Shown piece by piece: positions 1 to 11,536 of a stretch of 64,000 nt of DNA; the first letter of the stretch is position 1; each line of letters opens with the position of its first letter. The notes under the pieces were generated by a model that did no database searches, was not told where the DNA came from, and saw nothing but the letters and a program-made list of their open reading frames with translations. The stretch is taken from positions 30,413,934 through 30,477,933 of the forward strand of contig NC_045138.2 in NCBI RefSeq assembly GCF_008831285.2, given 5' to 3'. Position numbers and translations under genes: made by a program. Source of the DNA: Nymphaea colorata (taxonomy: Eukaryota; Streptophyta; Magnoliopsida; Nymphaeales; Nymphaeaceae).

Positions 1-129
1 AAATTGGAGATGCAGCCCATCATGTGCTGTGAAACGAAAGATGCACAAAAGCAAGATGCTACCCAGAATGGTCCGCAAACAACCGAAGGCGCTGGTAATG
101 CACAGAATGCTTTGGTGGACAGTTCCTAA
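1..129 (+). CDS. C-terminal coding end of an unidentified gene (partial)
   Basis: Frame 1 is open from the window edge to a TAA at 127-129, encoding 42 residues. The peptide begins KLEMQPIMCC and ends NALVDSS; it is hydrophilic and rich in Gln, Asn, Thr and Ala, with even codon use. It is followed by T-rich sequence that looks like a plant 3' UTR. No domain is recognisable and I cannot assign a family. The start and earlier exons lie outside the window. It could also be a chance open frame, since 129 bases is short. Confidence 0.4.
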   Translation, partial: KLEMQPIMCCETKDAQKQDATQNGPQTTEGAGNAQNALVDSS

Positions 130-1319
130 CCTTTTTGTACAAATACTTGCATAGAATTTTCTTTCTGTGGAAGAGTTTGTTGTACTTTGTTGTCTATCAA
201 TAGGTAATAGTTGATACAAAGCGTGCTTATTGTACAAGGCGTGCATGTGTCCTCCCTTTGGTTCCTTTATGTTGAAATTTGATAGGGAAGAAAAGTTGCT
301 GAAGCGTTGGAAGACACAATAAAATATATACCTTGTGATTTTGTACCCCGAGTTTTTCCATGTCCTTAACTCGCATAAGGCATGTCATCCTTAAAACATG
401 CTTGTTAGACGGACCTGTTCGGATTCTCTCCAGCATTGGAGGCATCTTTGAATGAGCAGACAAAATGCCTCTTAAGATGCATTTCATATGCTTTAAGAAC
501 TGTTGATGCGGAGGAAATTTTTTGTTTGCATTTTATACATGTAAAAGTTGCTCAGATATGATCTCCCTCAACTGTAGGGTCTATAGTTTAAAACATTAAA
601 ACCGTACCGTGCAAGAATAGACACATGGTCACTTAAGTGTGTCTCGTCTTAAACACATTGGACCTATACAATACTGATTTTGACTTGTGACAGCTTGGGG
701 CACCCGCACGCTACCTGTTGAAAAACTATATATATATATATGTCATCGTTAAAAGTGCCATAAACGATTTCTCCATCATAAACAGTCCTTAATGTTCACG
801 TAGCGGATTCCATTTTAGTGATAAGTTTTTAGTTTTTAATTATTTGACAGCATTTGACAAATTGAGATAGAAAAAAAGAAAAAAAAGTAGTAGATGCTAA
901 GCAGTTACATTTTACCAGATAAGAAACAGTCTTTAACTTTTGATTTTTTTTTTAAATCTGACTGTTTAAGAGAAAACTTCTGATTTTTTTTTTAAATCTG
1001 ACTGTTTAAGAGAAAAGTGTGTATACCAAATACTAGATAATAAAAATGATCCATCACTTTTTTCTTCTTGTTTTTCTCTCAATTGAATGTTACCACATAG
1101 CTAAAATTTAAAAAAAAAATCACTAAAAATATCATAAACCATTGTTAAACTGTGGTTAATACTTATATAATGATTCTTTTTTATCAATATATTTTTAATT
1201 TTTAACCATCTGCCAGCCAACATGTATATATATGTTCCCAATGTTCTGCTCTTGGCAATTTGATGAGTCTGTTCAACTTCAGTATGCGAATTTAACTGTC
1301 TTCCGTTTAACTAATCTGG
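130..1319. other. Probable 3' UTR then AT-rich non-coding DNA
   Basis: This stretch holds T-rich sequence downstream of the partial gene, a short TA run near 728-740, and a 40-base tandem duplication listed separately. I see no exon-like segment. Confidence 0.5.
937..1016. repeat. 40-base tandem duplication
   Basis: Two adjacent copies (937-976 and 977-1016) share the core TTTAAATCTGACTGTTTAAG preceded by a T-run. They are almost identical, so the duplication is recent. Confidence 0.85.
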
Positions 1320-1327
1320 GTGACACT

Positions 1328-1506
1328 CACTAGCAGAGACAGAAATCTGGGCTGGTGAGGGCATTAGTTCAATAACATTAATGTTTTAAGGGGCACTTAT
1401 AATGTAAACAACCAAATACAAGAAATTATTAACATAAAAATAAGCAAAGTTTGTGAGGCTGGTGTGGGCAACTGCCCACACTAGCCACCATGTGGTTCTG
1501 CCACTG
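1328..1506. mobile_element. hAT-type MITE, copy 1
   Basis: About 179 bases bounded by imperfect inverted ends (left CACTAGCAGAGAC, right end reading TGTGGTTCTGCCACTG). It is flanked by an exact 8-base direct repeat GTGACACT at 1320-1327 and 1507-1514. An 8-base target duplication and no coding capacity fit a non-autonomous hAT element. Related copies lie at 51476-51646 and 57475-57654, all carrying the hairpin-like motif GGGCAACTGCCC or a variant. Confidence 0.85.
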
Positions 1507-1996
1507 GTGACACTCATGATGCATGAGTCTACCAACCCACGGTCGAAAAATCAACGCACTCCACTAACAGTCTGGCAGAACTGAGCGTACAAAGCTACCA
1601 AGACACTCCCACCTTCACCTGAGTGCAAAGAATATCTGAGAAATTCCTAAAGTTTCCACAGGGTGCCAAGATTTATTTTCCTCCATTCTTTTCCTAATCT
1701 TCATTTTCTGCACCAAACACTTGACGCTGCTCGATGGAGAAAGCAATGTCACGGCCATGTTTATTTTAGGAGGCGCTTACATTCCACCGCACAGTTTTTA
1801 GTGATGCAATGCACCTTTTGTGATGCCTTTTAGGGATATTACGTAAAAACAGATAATTAGTCATAGCGGTAGCTGACTGGTTTCAATATATATATACATA
1901 TAAGCACTGCATGAAATTTTTCTAAGGCTTATTCGTTCCTAGGACAAACAGATAAAGAGAATTAACATATTTTTAATTGCTTCTATTACTGATACA

Positions 1997-2131
1997 GAGT
2001 TGATTCCTGGTGGTGGAGTGTACATTGTCTTATATGAAGAATTGTCAATGCCTGTGCATACTGAACCAGCAGTGTTTACTCCTAACTCTAAGTGCACAGA
2101 TTCTGATATTAGTACTGAACTGCAGTCCTAA
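1997..2131 (+). pseudogene. Short coding-like fragment, family unknown
   Basis: After a possible acceptor (TACAG) a frame stays open for 44 codons to a TAA at 2129-2131, with peptide start ELIPGGGVYIVLYEE. It lies about 100 bases upstream of the MACPF pseudogene and in the same orientation, so it may be another decayed exon of that locus. I cannot place it in the MACPF family. Confidence 0.25.
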
Positions 2132-2231
2132 GTTGGAGAGGCTTTTAGTTTGGGCATCTCACAATAGTTTATCATGTTGACTCTTTTATATAAAAGGGCT
2201 GGTATTACTTAGCTGCATGACAAAATCTCAG

Positions 2232-2470
2232 ATGGCTGAGTATTTCAATATCAAGGCACGTCTTTCCGGAAGCATCCCTCTAGGAAGCTTCAACTCTCAA
2301 TTTCACTGGATTGAGGCACATTGATTCAGCTGCTGCAAAGTCCCTTGCTGTTGATGGATTGTGTGTACCTTTGGTCAAGTTTCAGTTAATGAAGCTTCCT
2401 TTTAGTCTTATTAAAGGAGAATGTGAGACATGTTGTTCCATGTTCATGGGATCTATTGGCTTTAGCTAGG
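2232..2470 (+). pseudogene. MACPF-domain protein pseudogene fragment (CAD1/NSL1-like)
   Basis: Translated pieces in shifted frames match the conserved central block of plant MACPF proteins. First comes MAEYFNIKARLSGSIPLGSFN, the block preceding the domain core. A shifted frame gives the DSAAAKSLAVDG segment (family: DAA-TKSLAFDGYFI). A third frame gives VVPCSWDLLALAR (family: VPSSWDPAALARFI), followed directly by a GT that could be the old donor. Plant MACPF proteins such as CAD1 and NSL1 restrain salicylate-linked cell death; they are about 550-600 residues. Here only about 80 codons survive, with at least two frameshifts, so this is a dead fragment. Confidence 0.7.
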
Positions 2471-3137
2471 TGAATTCCATTTCTGTATGATTTATCTTCA
2501 AGAAGAGTTAATTAGTGTCCTTCTGTTTTATAGCTGGGCTAATTAGTCCAGTTACTCTTGTCACACATATGGATAGGCCAGATGGTAGAGCAGGTAATGA
2601 AGACTCATCAGAATGCATCAAGACATAAGATATAAACGCCAAATGATCCAATTCTGTTATTAATGTCATTGACAATAGTGCATCTGGCAACTTTTAATAG
2701 CGTGGAACCAAATTTTCTGGATGTTACTATTAATTTGATCATTTTGGGATGCTTCTATTAAAAGATGTTGCTGTTGCTTTCCTAAGTATATATATCTACA
2801 CTATCTCTAATATGATGATAGTTTTCATTAACCTTGGAATTTAGGATAGCTGTTTCTTAGCTACCCTTCAGTTGAACTCTTTTTTAAAAGGACTTCAAAA
2901 AACCAATTTTTGGTCATCCAAACACTAAAATCAGGTTTTCAAAACTCTTCAAAAAAATTGATTTTACAAAACCAGGCTTTGACAAAAACCATTTTTTAAA
3001 AGGGTGTATCCAAACACGACCTTCACTTTTTCAACTCTTTTTTTTTTTACGATAAGCAAAGGGTATTTTGGTCATTTTACACCACGTACACAATTTTGTG
3101 TGGGCAAAGTGTCCACGTAACCAGTTTCAATCGCCAG
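2471..3137. other. Non-coding, with a MITE-like remnant
   Basis: AT-rich sequence with no exon. Bases 2880-3030 contain CATCCAAACACT and TATCCAAACACGACC, hallmarks of the small GTTTGGAT-ended elements also seen at 5690-5950 and 14698-14991. Confidence 0.4.
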
Positions 3138-3404
3138 AGGTGCTGACACATAGGGTCCCTTGGCTCCCTCAGAAGCCAATTCCTTGCGTTCATTCTCAGC
3201 TGCTCCAAGATCCAGATCGAAATTCACACAAACATGATTCAGTCCTATCTTCTTGCCCACGCCCCAATAATATGGGCCGCAAAGGGGCACACCCATGACT
3301 CACCTCTTTCTCATTCTCTCTCTAGACAACATCTATATATATATAAACAAGAGCATCCAGCCATGGCGGCTTGTAGAAGTCTCTCTGTCTGAGTTGAGTT
3401 GAAA
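3138..3404 (+). promoter_or_regulatory. Promoter, TATA box and 5' leader with uORF of the first CslG-type gene
   Basis: A TATA element (TATATATATATAAAC, 3334-3347) lies about 60 bases upstream of the ATG. The leader contains an upstream ATG in a good context (CCATGG) at 3363, opening a nine-codon uORF MAACRSLSV that stops at 3392, twelve bases before the main ATG. The segment from 3138 is homologous to 11537-11824 upstream of the second gene, so each copy carries its own promoter. Confidence 0.7.
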
Positions 3405-6400
3405 ATGGAGAAGCAACCAGACCTCCCAACTCACACAGTGCAGGCAGTGCCACGGATTTGGTTCAATCGTTTCCATGCTGCAGTGTATAGCTGTGCACTC
3501 TTTGCCTTCTTCTATCACAGGCTTCTCTCCCTACTGCAAGCCACAACGCTGCTCTCCTTCACCTCCTTCCTCTTACTCACCCTTGCCGACCTTGTCTTCT
3601 CCCTCATGTGGGTATTGTCCCAGGCCTTCCGCTGGACTCCGGTGCGGCGCCGCGCCTTCCCGGACAACCTCCGGACCAAGCTCCCCGAGGCCGAGCTCCC
3701 GGCTCTCGACGTCTTCATATGCACCGCGGACCCCCTCAGGGAGCCGCCTATCGACGTCGCGAACACGGCCTTGTCGGCCATGGCATTCGACTATCCGACC
3801 GACAAGATGTCGGTATACGTCTCCGACGATGGCGGGTCGAAGCTCACGCTCTTGGCTTTCATGGAGGCGGCGAGGTTCGCCAAGAAGTGGGTTTCCTTCT
3901 GCAGGGAGCATAAGATAAGGGAGAGGAACCCGCAGGCTTACTTCACTAGCGCCAGCAACGGCGAGTACATGGTCGAAGGGTGGAGGGAAATGAAGGTAGG
4001 TGCGAGTGTTGCGGTTATGTGTTTCTTCCTGAATCGTTATGCATGGTTGTTTGGTAGCCGAGCTCCGTCGACGGCCATGGCCTTCTGCAGTCGGCACCTG
4101 TCTGAATGGATAAAATTTCATTGCATAAGTTACCAATATGGCCTGCTGCTGTCATCCGCTCAACAAACCGCCATGTTAATTTTCAACCCAGATCAGATTG
4201 ATTGACTGCTCTCTCCTCTCTCTGTGAAATCTTTTGGTTGTTTCTGTTTAACGTTTCGAATCCAGGAATCTTTTGGTAATTTGGTTGTTTCCGTTCAATG
4301 TTTCAAATCTGAAAACTGATCATTGCTAGTTTTCTGGATTATGAAAGGATATGTATGAGGAAATGAAAGAGAGGGTGGAGAGTGCAGTGGAAAGAGGGGA
4401 CGTCAACGAGGATCAAGTCATCCACGAGCATGATCTTACGGCTTTTCAGAAGTGGACGCCTGGCTTTTGTCGTAAGAACCATCCAACAGTTATAGAGGTT
4501 CTCTCTCTTACTTTTATGCTTGGTGTCCATGCGAATCGTATTTGACTTGGTGTTCTTTTCTATATTTTATTTGGTAAAATTATTGGGATTAAGAAACTTT
4601 GTCGTTTGCTGGAGGCACTATTAACTTGGTGCCTCTTGAACTACCCATGAGCCACTGGCCCAACCCACTGTAAAGAAATAATTTTTTGGGCCTTTTAATT
4701 TTTTTTATTGAAAGATACTCTTTTGATTGTTATCATTACACACCTTGGCTCAATTTTTATTGTTCCCAACGATACATATAACCTTGATATTTTACCTTCT
4801 CTAGGTGCAACTCATGACATTGATTTCTCTCTCTCTAAGGCGTACATAGCGCATCGTGAATACTATAGTTCTTTAATCCATGATAATTACATGTCACATG
4901 CAAAATCCTACAATGAAGGCTAAGAAAAATGAATATTCCTTAAGGGATCCTGTGTGTATTATTTTGATGCAATCTACAAACTCAAAAGCGGTGGCCTCCC
5001 AAATCTCATAAAAATAATATTCTAAACATAGGTCTTTGGTGGGCCGGCAAGTAAGCCAATAAGGTGGGCCCATGTCTGAGCCCAGCCTTTGGGAACTCCA
5101 GAGTGTTGGGAAACCAAATGTTCGAGGCATCAACACTCTATCATCTATACCTGACACACAAGTCACAATGTGGCAACAAAAAGCATACCCATTCGTCCGG
5201 TACGCGGTACCCAGGTACTCAATCCAACTCGAACCCAACCCCAGAAAAAATGAACTCAAGCCAACTCGATAATTTATCCCGTTGGCTCGATAAACCCCGG
5301 TGAGCCTCATAATGAGTTTTTTAACTTTTCTTATTAATTTTTATATATATTTATAATATCTTATTATGATTAATTATATTTATATAATTTCTTATTTAAA
5401 AAATATTTTTAAATGTCATCGAGTCAGGCTCAGGTTTTCGAGTCGGGTCAAGCCCGAGCTTAGGTTTTGGATGTCGACCCAGCCCAACTCATTATTGGGC
5501 AGGGCCGGCCTGATGCCAGACTTAAGCACTTTAAGCGGATGAGGAGTTGAGTGGAGACTTCAACCTTTTGCCGAGTAGTGAAAGACCCTCCTTTCTTCGG
5601 AAAATGAACTTATAGAGGGACGAAAGTCAGTGGTCTCAATATATTGAATTATCATTTACCCAATCACATTACTAGATCACCAAAACATCCATTTCAAGCA
5701 CGCTTGGATAACATCAAAGCTGGATTTTACTAAAACTCAGTTTTTAACTGAGCCGAGTTCTTGTAAGGGACTAGAAAAACTTAGCTTCCCCCCAGCTTTT
5801 CAAACAAAACTTATTTTTTTGCTTCAAATTTAGTTTTTCTATTGTCATCCAAACACTCAAACTAAGTTTTAAAAATTGGGTCGTCACAAACTTGGTTTTC
5901 ACAAAACCAAGTTTTTTTTACGTTTCATCGAATCACCTCGAAAAGGTTGAAAACAAAAAAGCACCATCTCTATAAGATTAAAATGCCATTCATTCAAGCT
6001 AAGTGATAGTGAACATTCGAATGAAGCTCATTTTCTTGTTATTGTAACAGTGGATTATTTTTCTGGCTTTTATTGATATACCTACCATTCCTTTTCATGT
6101 TAAATTCTTTATTGGGCATTCATGGCGTGCATCTTTCTGGGGCCAACCATACACATTGCAAGTGATTTGGTTTCATATCAACAGAACGGCATTGATGTGA
6201 GATCTCCTAAAGAGTGCAAGCTTGGCTTGCTTCGCATCGCAAAGCGCAAGCCCTTGACCTTTCCGTCATAAAGTGTCCGGTCCTTTGTTCTTGATGAGGT
6301 ATTGCGGACCTACAAACACTACCAAACAAACAACTTTCACTGGTCGGCAGAAATCAAACCGTCAATAAATAAATTGCACCGACGACCTGCCAACTTTCAC

Positions 6401-7437
6401 CGCCGGTCACTTGTTAAATTCCAAGTGCAAAAGCACTGGATCTAGGTCAGCTAAATATGTAAGAAATTATTTATTCAGTAATGTGAAGAGACAAAAATAA
6501 CAAACATAACAATACAACTTATAGTGCTACTATTTGGAAAGACAAATATTTGCTTTTATCATTTGTGAAAGTAATCTATTTCAGAACTTAATGTTGGGCA
6601 GGTGTTGTTAGCAGCAGACAAGGACGTGGATGCCACGGGCCATGCCATGCCAAACCTTGTATATTTGTCCAGAGAAAAGCGCGTGACTTCTCATCACAAT
6701 TTCAAAGCTGGAGCCCTGAACACATTGGTAAGTGGAAAATTGAAAAATTAAGGATGTTGATGGTGATGATGATGAGTATGACCATGACGATGTTGGTTTA
6801 GGCCATCTTGATGGTTATGATGGAAAAATTGTTTCGTCAATACAATACTAACTGATGATGATGATTGTTACATCATACCACGAAACCATTGTTCACACCA
6901 TCAATCATGGTCGTCTCTTGCTGAATTCTGAATCTCAAATGCAACAATAAACTATTTGACATGGAGCATCTGTTGTGTGAAGCTAAGGGTATCATCGGTG
7001 ATGAGTAACGCTCCCATACTATTGAACCTAGACTGTGACATGTACTCGAATGATCCGGCGGCACCATACAGAGCTCTGTGCTTCTTGCTGGATCCAGTTT
7101 TAAGCACCAATCTGGCTTTTGTTCAGTTCCCTCAGATCTTTCCTGGGATCAACAAGAATGACATCTACAACAATGAGTACAAGCGCCTGTTTCAGATCAA
7201 CCCATTGGGTATGGATGGTTCAGGAGGCCCAAACTATGTCGGCACCGGTTGTTTTTTCCGGCGTCGAGCTTTTGCAGGCAAGCCTTCATTGAAACCACAT
7301 CCAGAAATCATACTGGAGGGATCCTCCACGAACAATGGAGGAAGAGAGCCTATTTGGTCACAGACAACTTTAGAAGCAGCTCATCGTGTTGCAGGATGCA
7401 ATTACGAGCAGGGGACTGAGTGGGGCTCCTCAGTAAG

Positions 7438-7487
<50 letters not shown>

Positions 7488-8597
7488 AAACAACTACCGG
7501 TAAAATTAAGATAAATTTAAGTTTTGGGGGTCATGTTGCAGATTGGGTACAGGTATGGATCGTTGGTGGAGGACTTTTACACGGGATATATGCTTCTCTG
7601 TGAAGGGTGGCGGTCGGTGTTTTACAGTCCGGCGGAGCCGTCATTCGTGGCCGACTTTCCGATGGCCCTCAACGACCTGTTATGCCAATGCAAGAGGTGG
7701 GCGGTGGGGCTGCTGGAGGTGTCCTTCTCCTGCTTTAGGTGCCCACTTACCTTTGGGCTCCGCCACTCTGCCTCTCTCATTGCCGCCATGTCCTACGCCC
7801 ACTACTCCTTTTGGCCCCTGTGGTGCATACCTCTCACCATTTATGCTCTCCTCCCCCAGTTCACTCTCCTCCTTGGTCTTCCCATCTTTCCCAAGGTTCT
7901 CTCTCTCGCTTATATATAGTTTTTTCATCTTGATCAAATCACCATATGTCATTTCTAGTAATATGTTTTGATCAATTTAAAGAACTTAAGTGGCTATTAT
8001 GCACAACTTGTGTGCAAATTCAAAACTAATGTGAACTGTTACTTGTAGGCAACTGATCCATGGATTTTCCTCTATGTATATCTCTTTCTTGCCTCCTATG
8101 GCCAAGACATGCTCGACTACATCATGGAAGGTGGCACGTTGGCCAGGTGGTGGAATGAGCAGAGGATGTGGATGATCAAAGGGGTCTCCTCTTTCCTCTT
8201 TGGCCTTGTTGAGTTCTTGCTGCAACACATGGGCATATTCAGGTCAGGATTTGACATAACTAGCAAGGTTGCAGATGATCAGACTGCTAAGAGGTACAGG
8301 CAAGGTGTCTTCGAGTTTGGCGTCACTTCGCAGATGTTCTTCACCATCTCTGCTGCTGCTGTCATCAGTTTGGTGGCACTGGTAGTTGGTGCAGTTAGGG
8401 CAATGCTGCAGGGAGGTGGGGACGAGATGGCAGTCCAGTTGTTCATCTCTGGCTTTGTTGTGGTGAACTCTTGGCCTGTGTATGAGGGGATGGTGCTTAG
8501 GAGCGACGGTGGAAGGATGCCCAAGAGGATCACATTGTTCGCCGGGTTGGTCGGCTATGCCTTCTTCTTAATGGCAGAGCTTGCTAAGGAAAACTAG
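3405..8597 (+). CDS. Cellulose synthase-like protein, CslG-type (first tandem copy)
   Basis: A family-2 glycosyltransferase of the plant CslE/G/M group, a multi-pass endomembrane protein. Exons: 3405-3995, 4348-4497, 6602-6727, 6983-7432, 7542-7895, 8049-8597. All are phase 0 and total 2220 bases (739 residues), the usual length for CslG. Two N-terminal membrane spans lie near residues 22-42 and 50-74, and a cluster of C-terminal spans begins near 520. Catalytic motifs are intact: SDDGGS at 140-145, DCD at 306-308, VED at 448-450 and QCKRW at 488-492. Some CslG/CslM members glucuronosylate triterpenoid saponins (spinach SOAP5, legume CSyGT); the substrate here is unknown. Intron 3 (2.1 kb) holds repeats and intron 4 starts with a long CT run. 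The ATG was chosen because it begins the conserved family N-terminus. Confidence 0.9.
5180..5530. repeat. Dispersed repeat inside intron 3 of the first CslG-type gene
   Basis: GC-rich ends with GTACCCAGGTACTC on the left and repeated CGGGTCAAGCCCGAGC-type words on the right enclose an AT-rich centre. Similar architecture is seen at 15860-16165 in the second gene and, in part, at 50610-50730. It looks like a non-autonomous transposon family with no coding capacity. Confidence 0.5.
7442..7480. repeat. CT microsatellite beside a splice donor
   Basis: About 39 bases of CT dinucleotides begin nine bases after the exon 4 donor GT at 7433. The second gene has a shorter CT run at the same place (17285-17312), so the repeat predates the duplication and has changed length. 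Confidence 0.9.
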
Positions 8598-8790
8598 TGT
8601 CGTGCAAGAGAGAGCGAGAGAACATGAAATCCTCTATTTGTAGGCCTTTTCTGTTGCAGTATTATAATAAAAGCAAAGCAACAGCGTGGTTATTGACTAA
8701 TATCTCTCCCTCTCTCGCTTTTGATAAAGTTTGCTTATATAGTACTGATGGACATAACTTAACGGCTCAAAACTGGTTGTAAAGCTCTTA
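8598..8790 (+). other. 3' UTR of the first CslG-type gene
   Basis: An AATAAA signal lies at 8666-8671. The segment to about 8790 is homologous to 18414-18705 after the second gene, showing that the duplicated unit includes the 3' UTR. Confidence 0.6.
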
Positions 8791-8795
8791 TATTC

Positions 8796-10650
8796 CAACT
8801 TGAAGGATACGGCTGCTTGATGAAAGCAATACGGTACAACAAGGCAAAAAACTTAGGCATAAAACACATTTACTGGAATCAGCACACAGGATGCAAAACC
8901 AGTGATTTGTTCAAAGTGGGTACTCAATGTAAGGAGATTCTACCATATTATTTGATTCTTTCCCATGTATAAAATAGTTAGATATACAATGCCGTATATA
9001 AATGTCTCACAAGAGTAGGAGAATTATAGATAACAGAAAATTTTCCGCTAGCTCCTGCGGTTCTCCTCCTCTTTTCTGCTTTCCCTGTTTTGCTTCACAT
9101 TACTCTGTTTTGCTGCTCTGTTTCCAGATTTTTGCTCAATCATTCCAAAGTTGTGCCAGTTCCTGCACTTATTCCTTCCTAACAATCAAATCGTAAAAAA
9201 CTCACATATGAAAAGAACTAAACGAAATGCCTAAGTCCATGGGTGAAAGCATGTCTAATGCACAGATGGAGCACAATGATCATCTAAAGGCTGGCCACCA
9301 CCACGACCGAAGGGATCCGAGGTTGCCCTTCGGTGGCACATTTCCGGCTAACGTGTTGGTGTTTCCTACAGCAAAACCGACAGTTAGGCCGAGCTGCTGC
9401 CACCATTATAGCTATAAGCAGAAACATTTCCCAAAATGTAGAGGACCAGAAAGAGGGGAAGGGTTCTTGCAACTCACCGGTAATGGAACCAACAATGATA
9501 AGGCGCTAGGTCAGGCAAGAAGGAAATGGCCGAGGTCGCTTGTCCCAATGCCCAGTTCAAAGCCTGCCGGAGCAGGTTTTGTGAAACACACTCCACGAAA
9601 CCCCACCTGCCTCCGGCCCTGCTGCAATGCAAGGGAAGGTGTAATAAGAGAAAGAGAGCACCCAACGACTCATCTCACAAGGGGAAGAAGAAGGAGGGCG
9701 CCTTGCTGCTCATGCAGTTGGTGATGGAGGTTTCACCAGCATCCAGCCACCAGGTGGAAGTTACCTAGGTATGTCAGTTTTTACCCTGGTAACTTTCAAC
9801 CAAAACGACCCGATTTCATAGGGTATTTTTTCCGGCGTTTGTTGGAGGTTGGAAAATCTACTGTGTTTCACCCGGTTATCAAACGCCCCCTCATGCATAT
9901 GTTTGAAAATTTATAATGGGCAAACACCCAAAAAAAGCTCAATGATAGAAATTACATGGCTTCCTGCTACAATGGTGGAAAACCTTAACCAAGAAAACTT
10001 ATCCCTGCATGGAAGCTGAACAAGCTTCCTGAATAATTTCCCAGACTTGCATTACAAAGAGACGAGATTCTAGGAGAATTTGTGTGGTAGTGACTAAGAT
10101 TGCTGATGTTTTGAATATAGCATGATACCATTAGCAAAAACAGTAGTAGCACTACATTCTGAGACAGGAGTTGAACAAATTTATGTCACCTGTGTGGTTG
10201 CATTTGGTTGGAGGCGTCTATGCACACAAACAGAAGGAAAACAAATTCGAAACATGCCCTAACCAAACTTGTTGACATATACCAGTAGGCCATGAATTCT
10301 ACATCGATCAATTGCTTTGAAAGAGTCTAGTAAAAGACAGATGTCCTCAAACAGGATTGTCTCACTTCTTGTTTATGCTTTTGTTATATAACATTTCTAA
10401 ATTTTTGTTTGCTTTTTGATATATAAAGTGGTGCATCTTCACAGACATATATATAATATTAGATAAATATATGGTAGTACACATGTATGTATGTACATAT
10501 GTATCTACTTACATTGCACCAACACCAATTTTTTCCGATGCACCCACAGCTATCAGACAGATTCAGAGTGCCTAACTACAGTTTAGAACCTAGACAGCCA
10601 ACATAAATGGGAAAAGCAGAGAATATCAAATTACTAAGTTTAAATAGTTC
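8796..10650 (-). pseudogene. Truncated relic of the RRM gene 3' tail
   Basis: Blocks here match, in order, the 3' flank and last intron of the intact RRM gene: 8796-8855 with 21305-21365, 9905-10110 with parts of 21775-22865, 10135-10340 with 23195-23450, and 10480-10645 with about 23660-23845. A signature is CTGCTTGATGAAAGCAATAC in both. The segment corresponding to the terminal exon (21577-21680) is absent, replaced by 8870-9900. Homology stops about 15 bases short of the place matching exon 5, so no RRM exon survives. This is duplicated tail DNA, not a working gene. Confidence 0.75.
8870..9900. other. Unidentified segment in place of the lost RRM terminal exon
   Basis: About 1 kb with no match to the RRM gene tail that flanks it. 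Bases 9230-9765 are GC-richer than the surroundings and have overlapping open frames on both strands (plus strand 9227-9724; minus strand 9284-9472 and 9474-9665). None resembles a protein family. The right end reads CCGGTTATCAAACGCCCCC, typical of the end of a transposed element, so this may be an insertion that carried captured gene sequence. Confidence 0.4.
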
Positions 10651-11143
10651 GTTGTGATGACTGCTTTCTAGTGACTATAAGTTTCAATCGAGCAATATCT
10701 AGCATCTGTCTAATTTAAATTTTAAACTCAATAATTGATGTCAGATGTCAAATAATTGTTAAATGGGTAAAAATTTAAAATTTTGTCAAGTAAACGACTA
10801 TAAAACATCTCTAAAATCACATTGAACAGTCTATCAAGCCATAAATTATTGTTAATACGGACAAACATTTCAATTTTAGCCATCTGACAATATCTATTAA
10901 CTGTATCTATTAACTGATGATCGCAAATATGGATGGTGAAAGTTGTCTTGTCCCCACACTAACAATCTTCTCATTTTATCGATGATCACATTCCCATGGG
11001 AAATCTAATGCTTCACATTTTTAAGCTACATTACATATATGCCATCTAGCCTCAAGTGGGGCCTATTACGTGTACCCATAGGAGTATGTAATGACCAAAA
11101 TACTTTTGATAAAGTGACAAGAAGAGTTTTGAAAAAGGATAAA

Positions 11144-11196
<53 letters not shown>

Positions 11197-11536
11197 AAAG
11201 TACACCTCATGATAAAAAAATTTTCCTTTTATTTTGTTGCGTGCCAACTCGATCTATTCTCATAACATCTTAAATCACACATGTTTTTTTGCAGTTTTGA
11301 AAAAACATATAACAAAAATACAGGTAGAGACTTTAATTCATATAGCTAGTCTCTACTCAACAACACACCAAATTAATTCCTTCCAAGTGCAAGAAACTAA
11401 ACGAAATTTCTTGTTTTATTCCGATAAAGAATCTTCAAATTTTATCATGGGAATAAGTTTCAAAAGGAGAGAAACTTATGAAATATATTACCTATAAATC
11501 TTTTGCATATCAATGGATGCATGATTGGTCACCGGG
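10651..11536. other. Junction DNA between the two duplicated units
   Basis: AT-rich and without coding signal. A TA microsatellite spans 11152-11191. Neither the first unit's RRM relic nor the second unit's promoter homology extends into this block, so the duplication junction lies within or at the edge of it. Confidence 0.5.

Noticed and set aside
3475-4136. Overlapping open frames on both strands over Csl exon 1, repeated at 11895-12556
   Set aside because: Exon 1 is GC-rich with few stops in other frames. Only the frame from 3405 (and 11825) carries the family motifs.
9227-9724. 165-codon plus-strand frame between the Csl genes
   Set aside because: Overlapping minus-strand frames are also open, the composition is unlike a folded protein, and no family is recognised. 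It is described as unidentified DNA rather than a gene.
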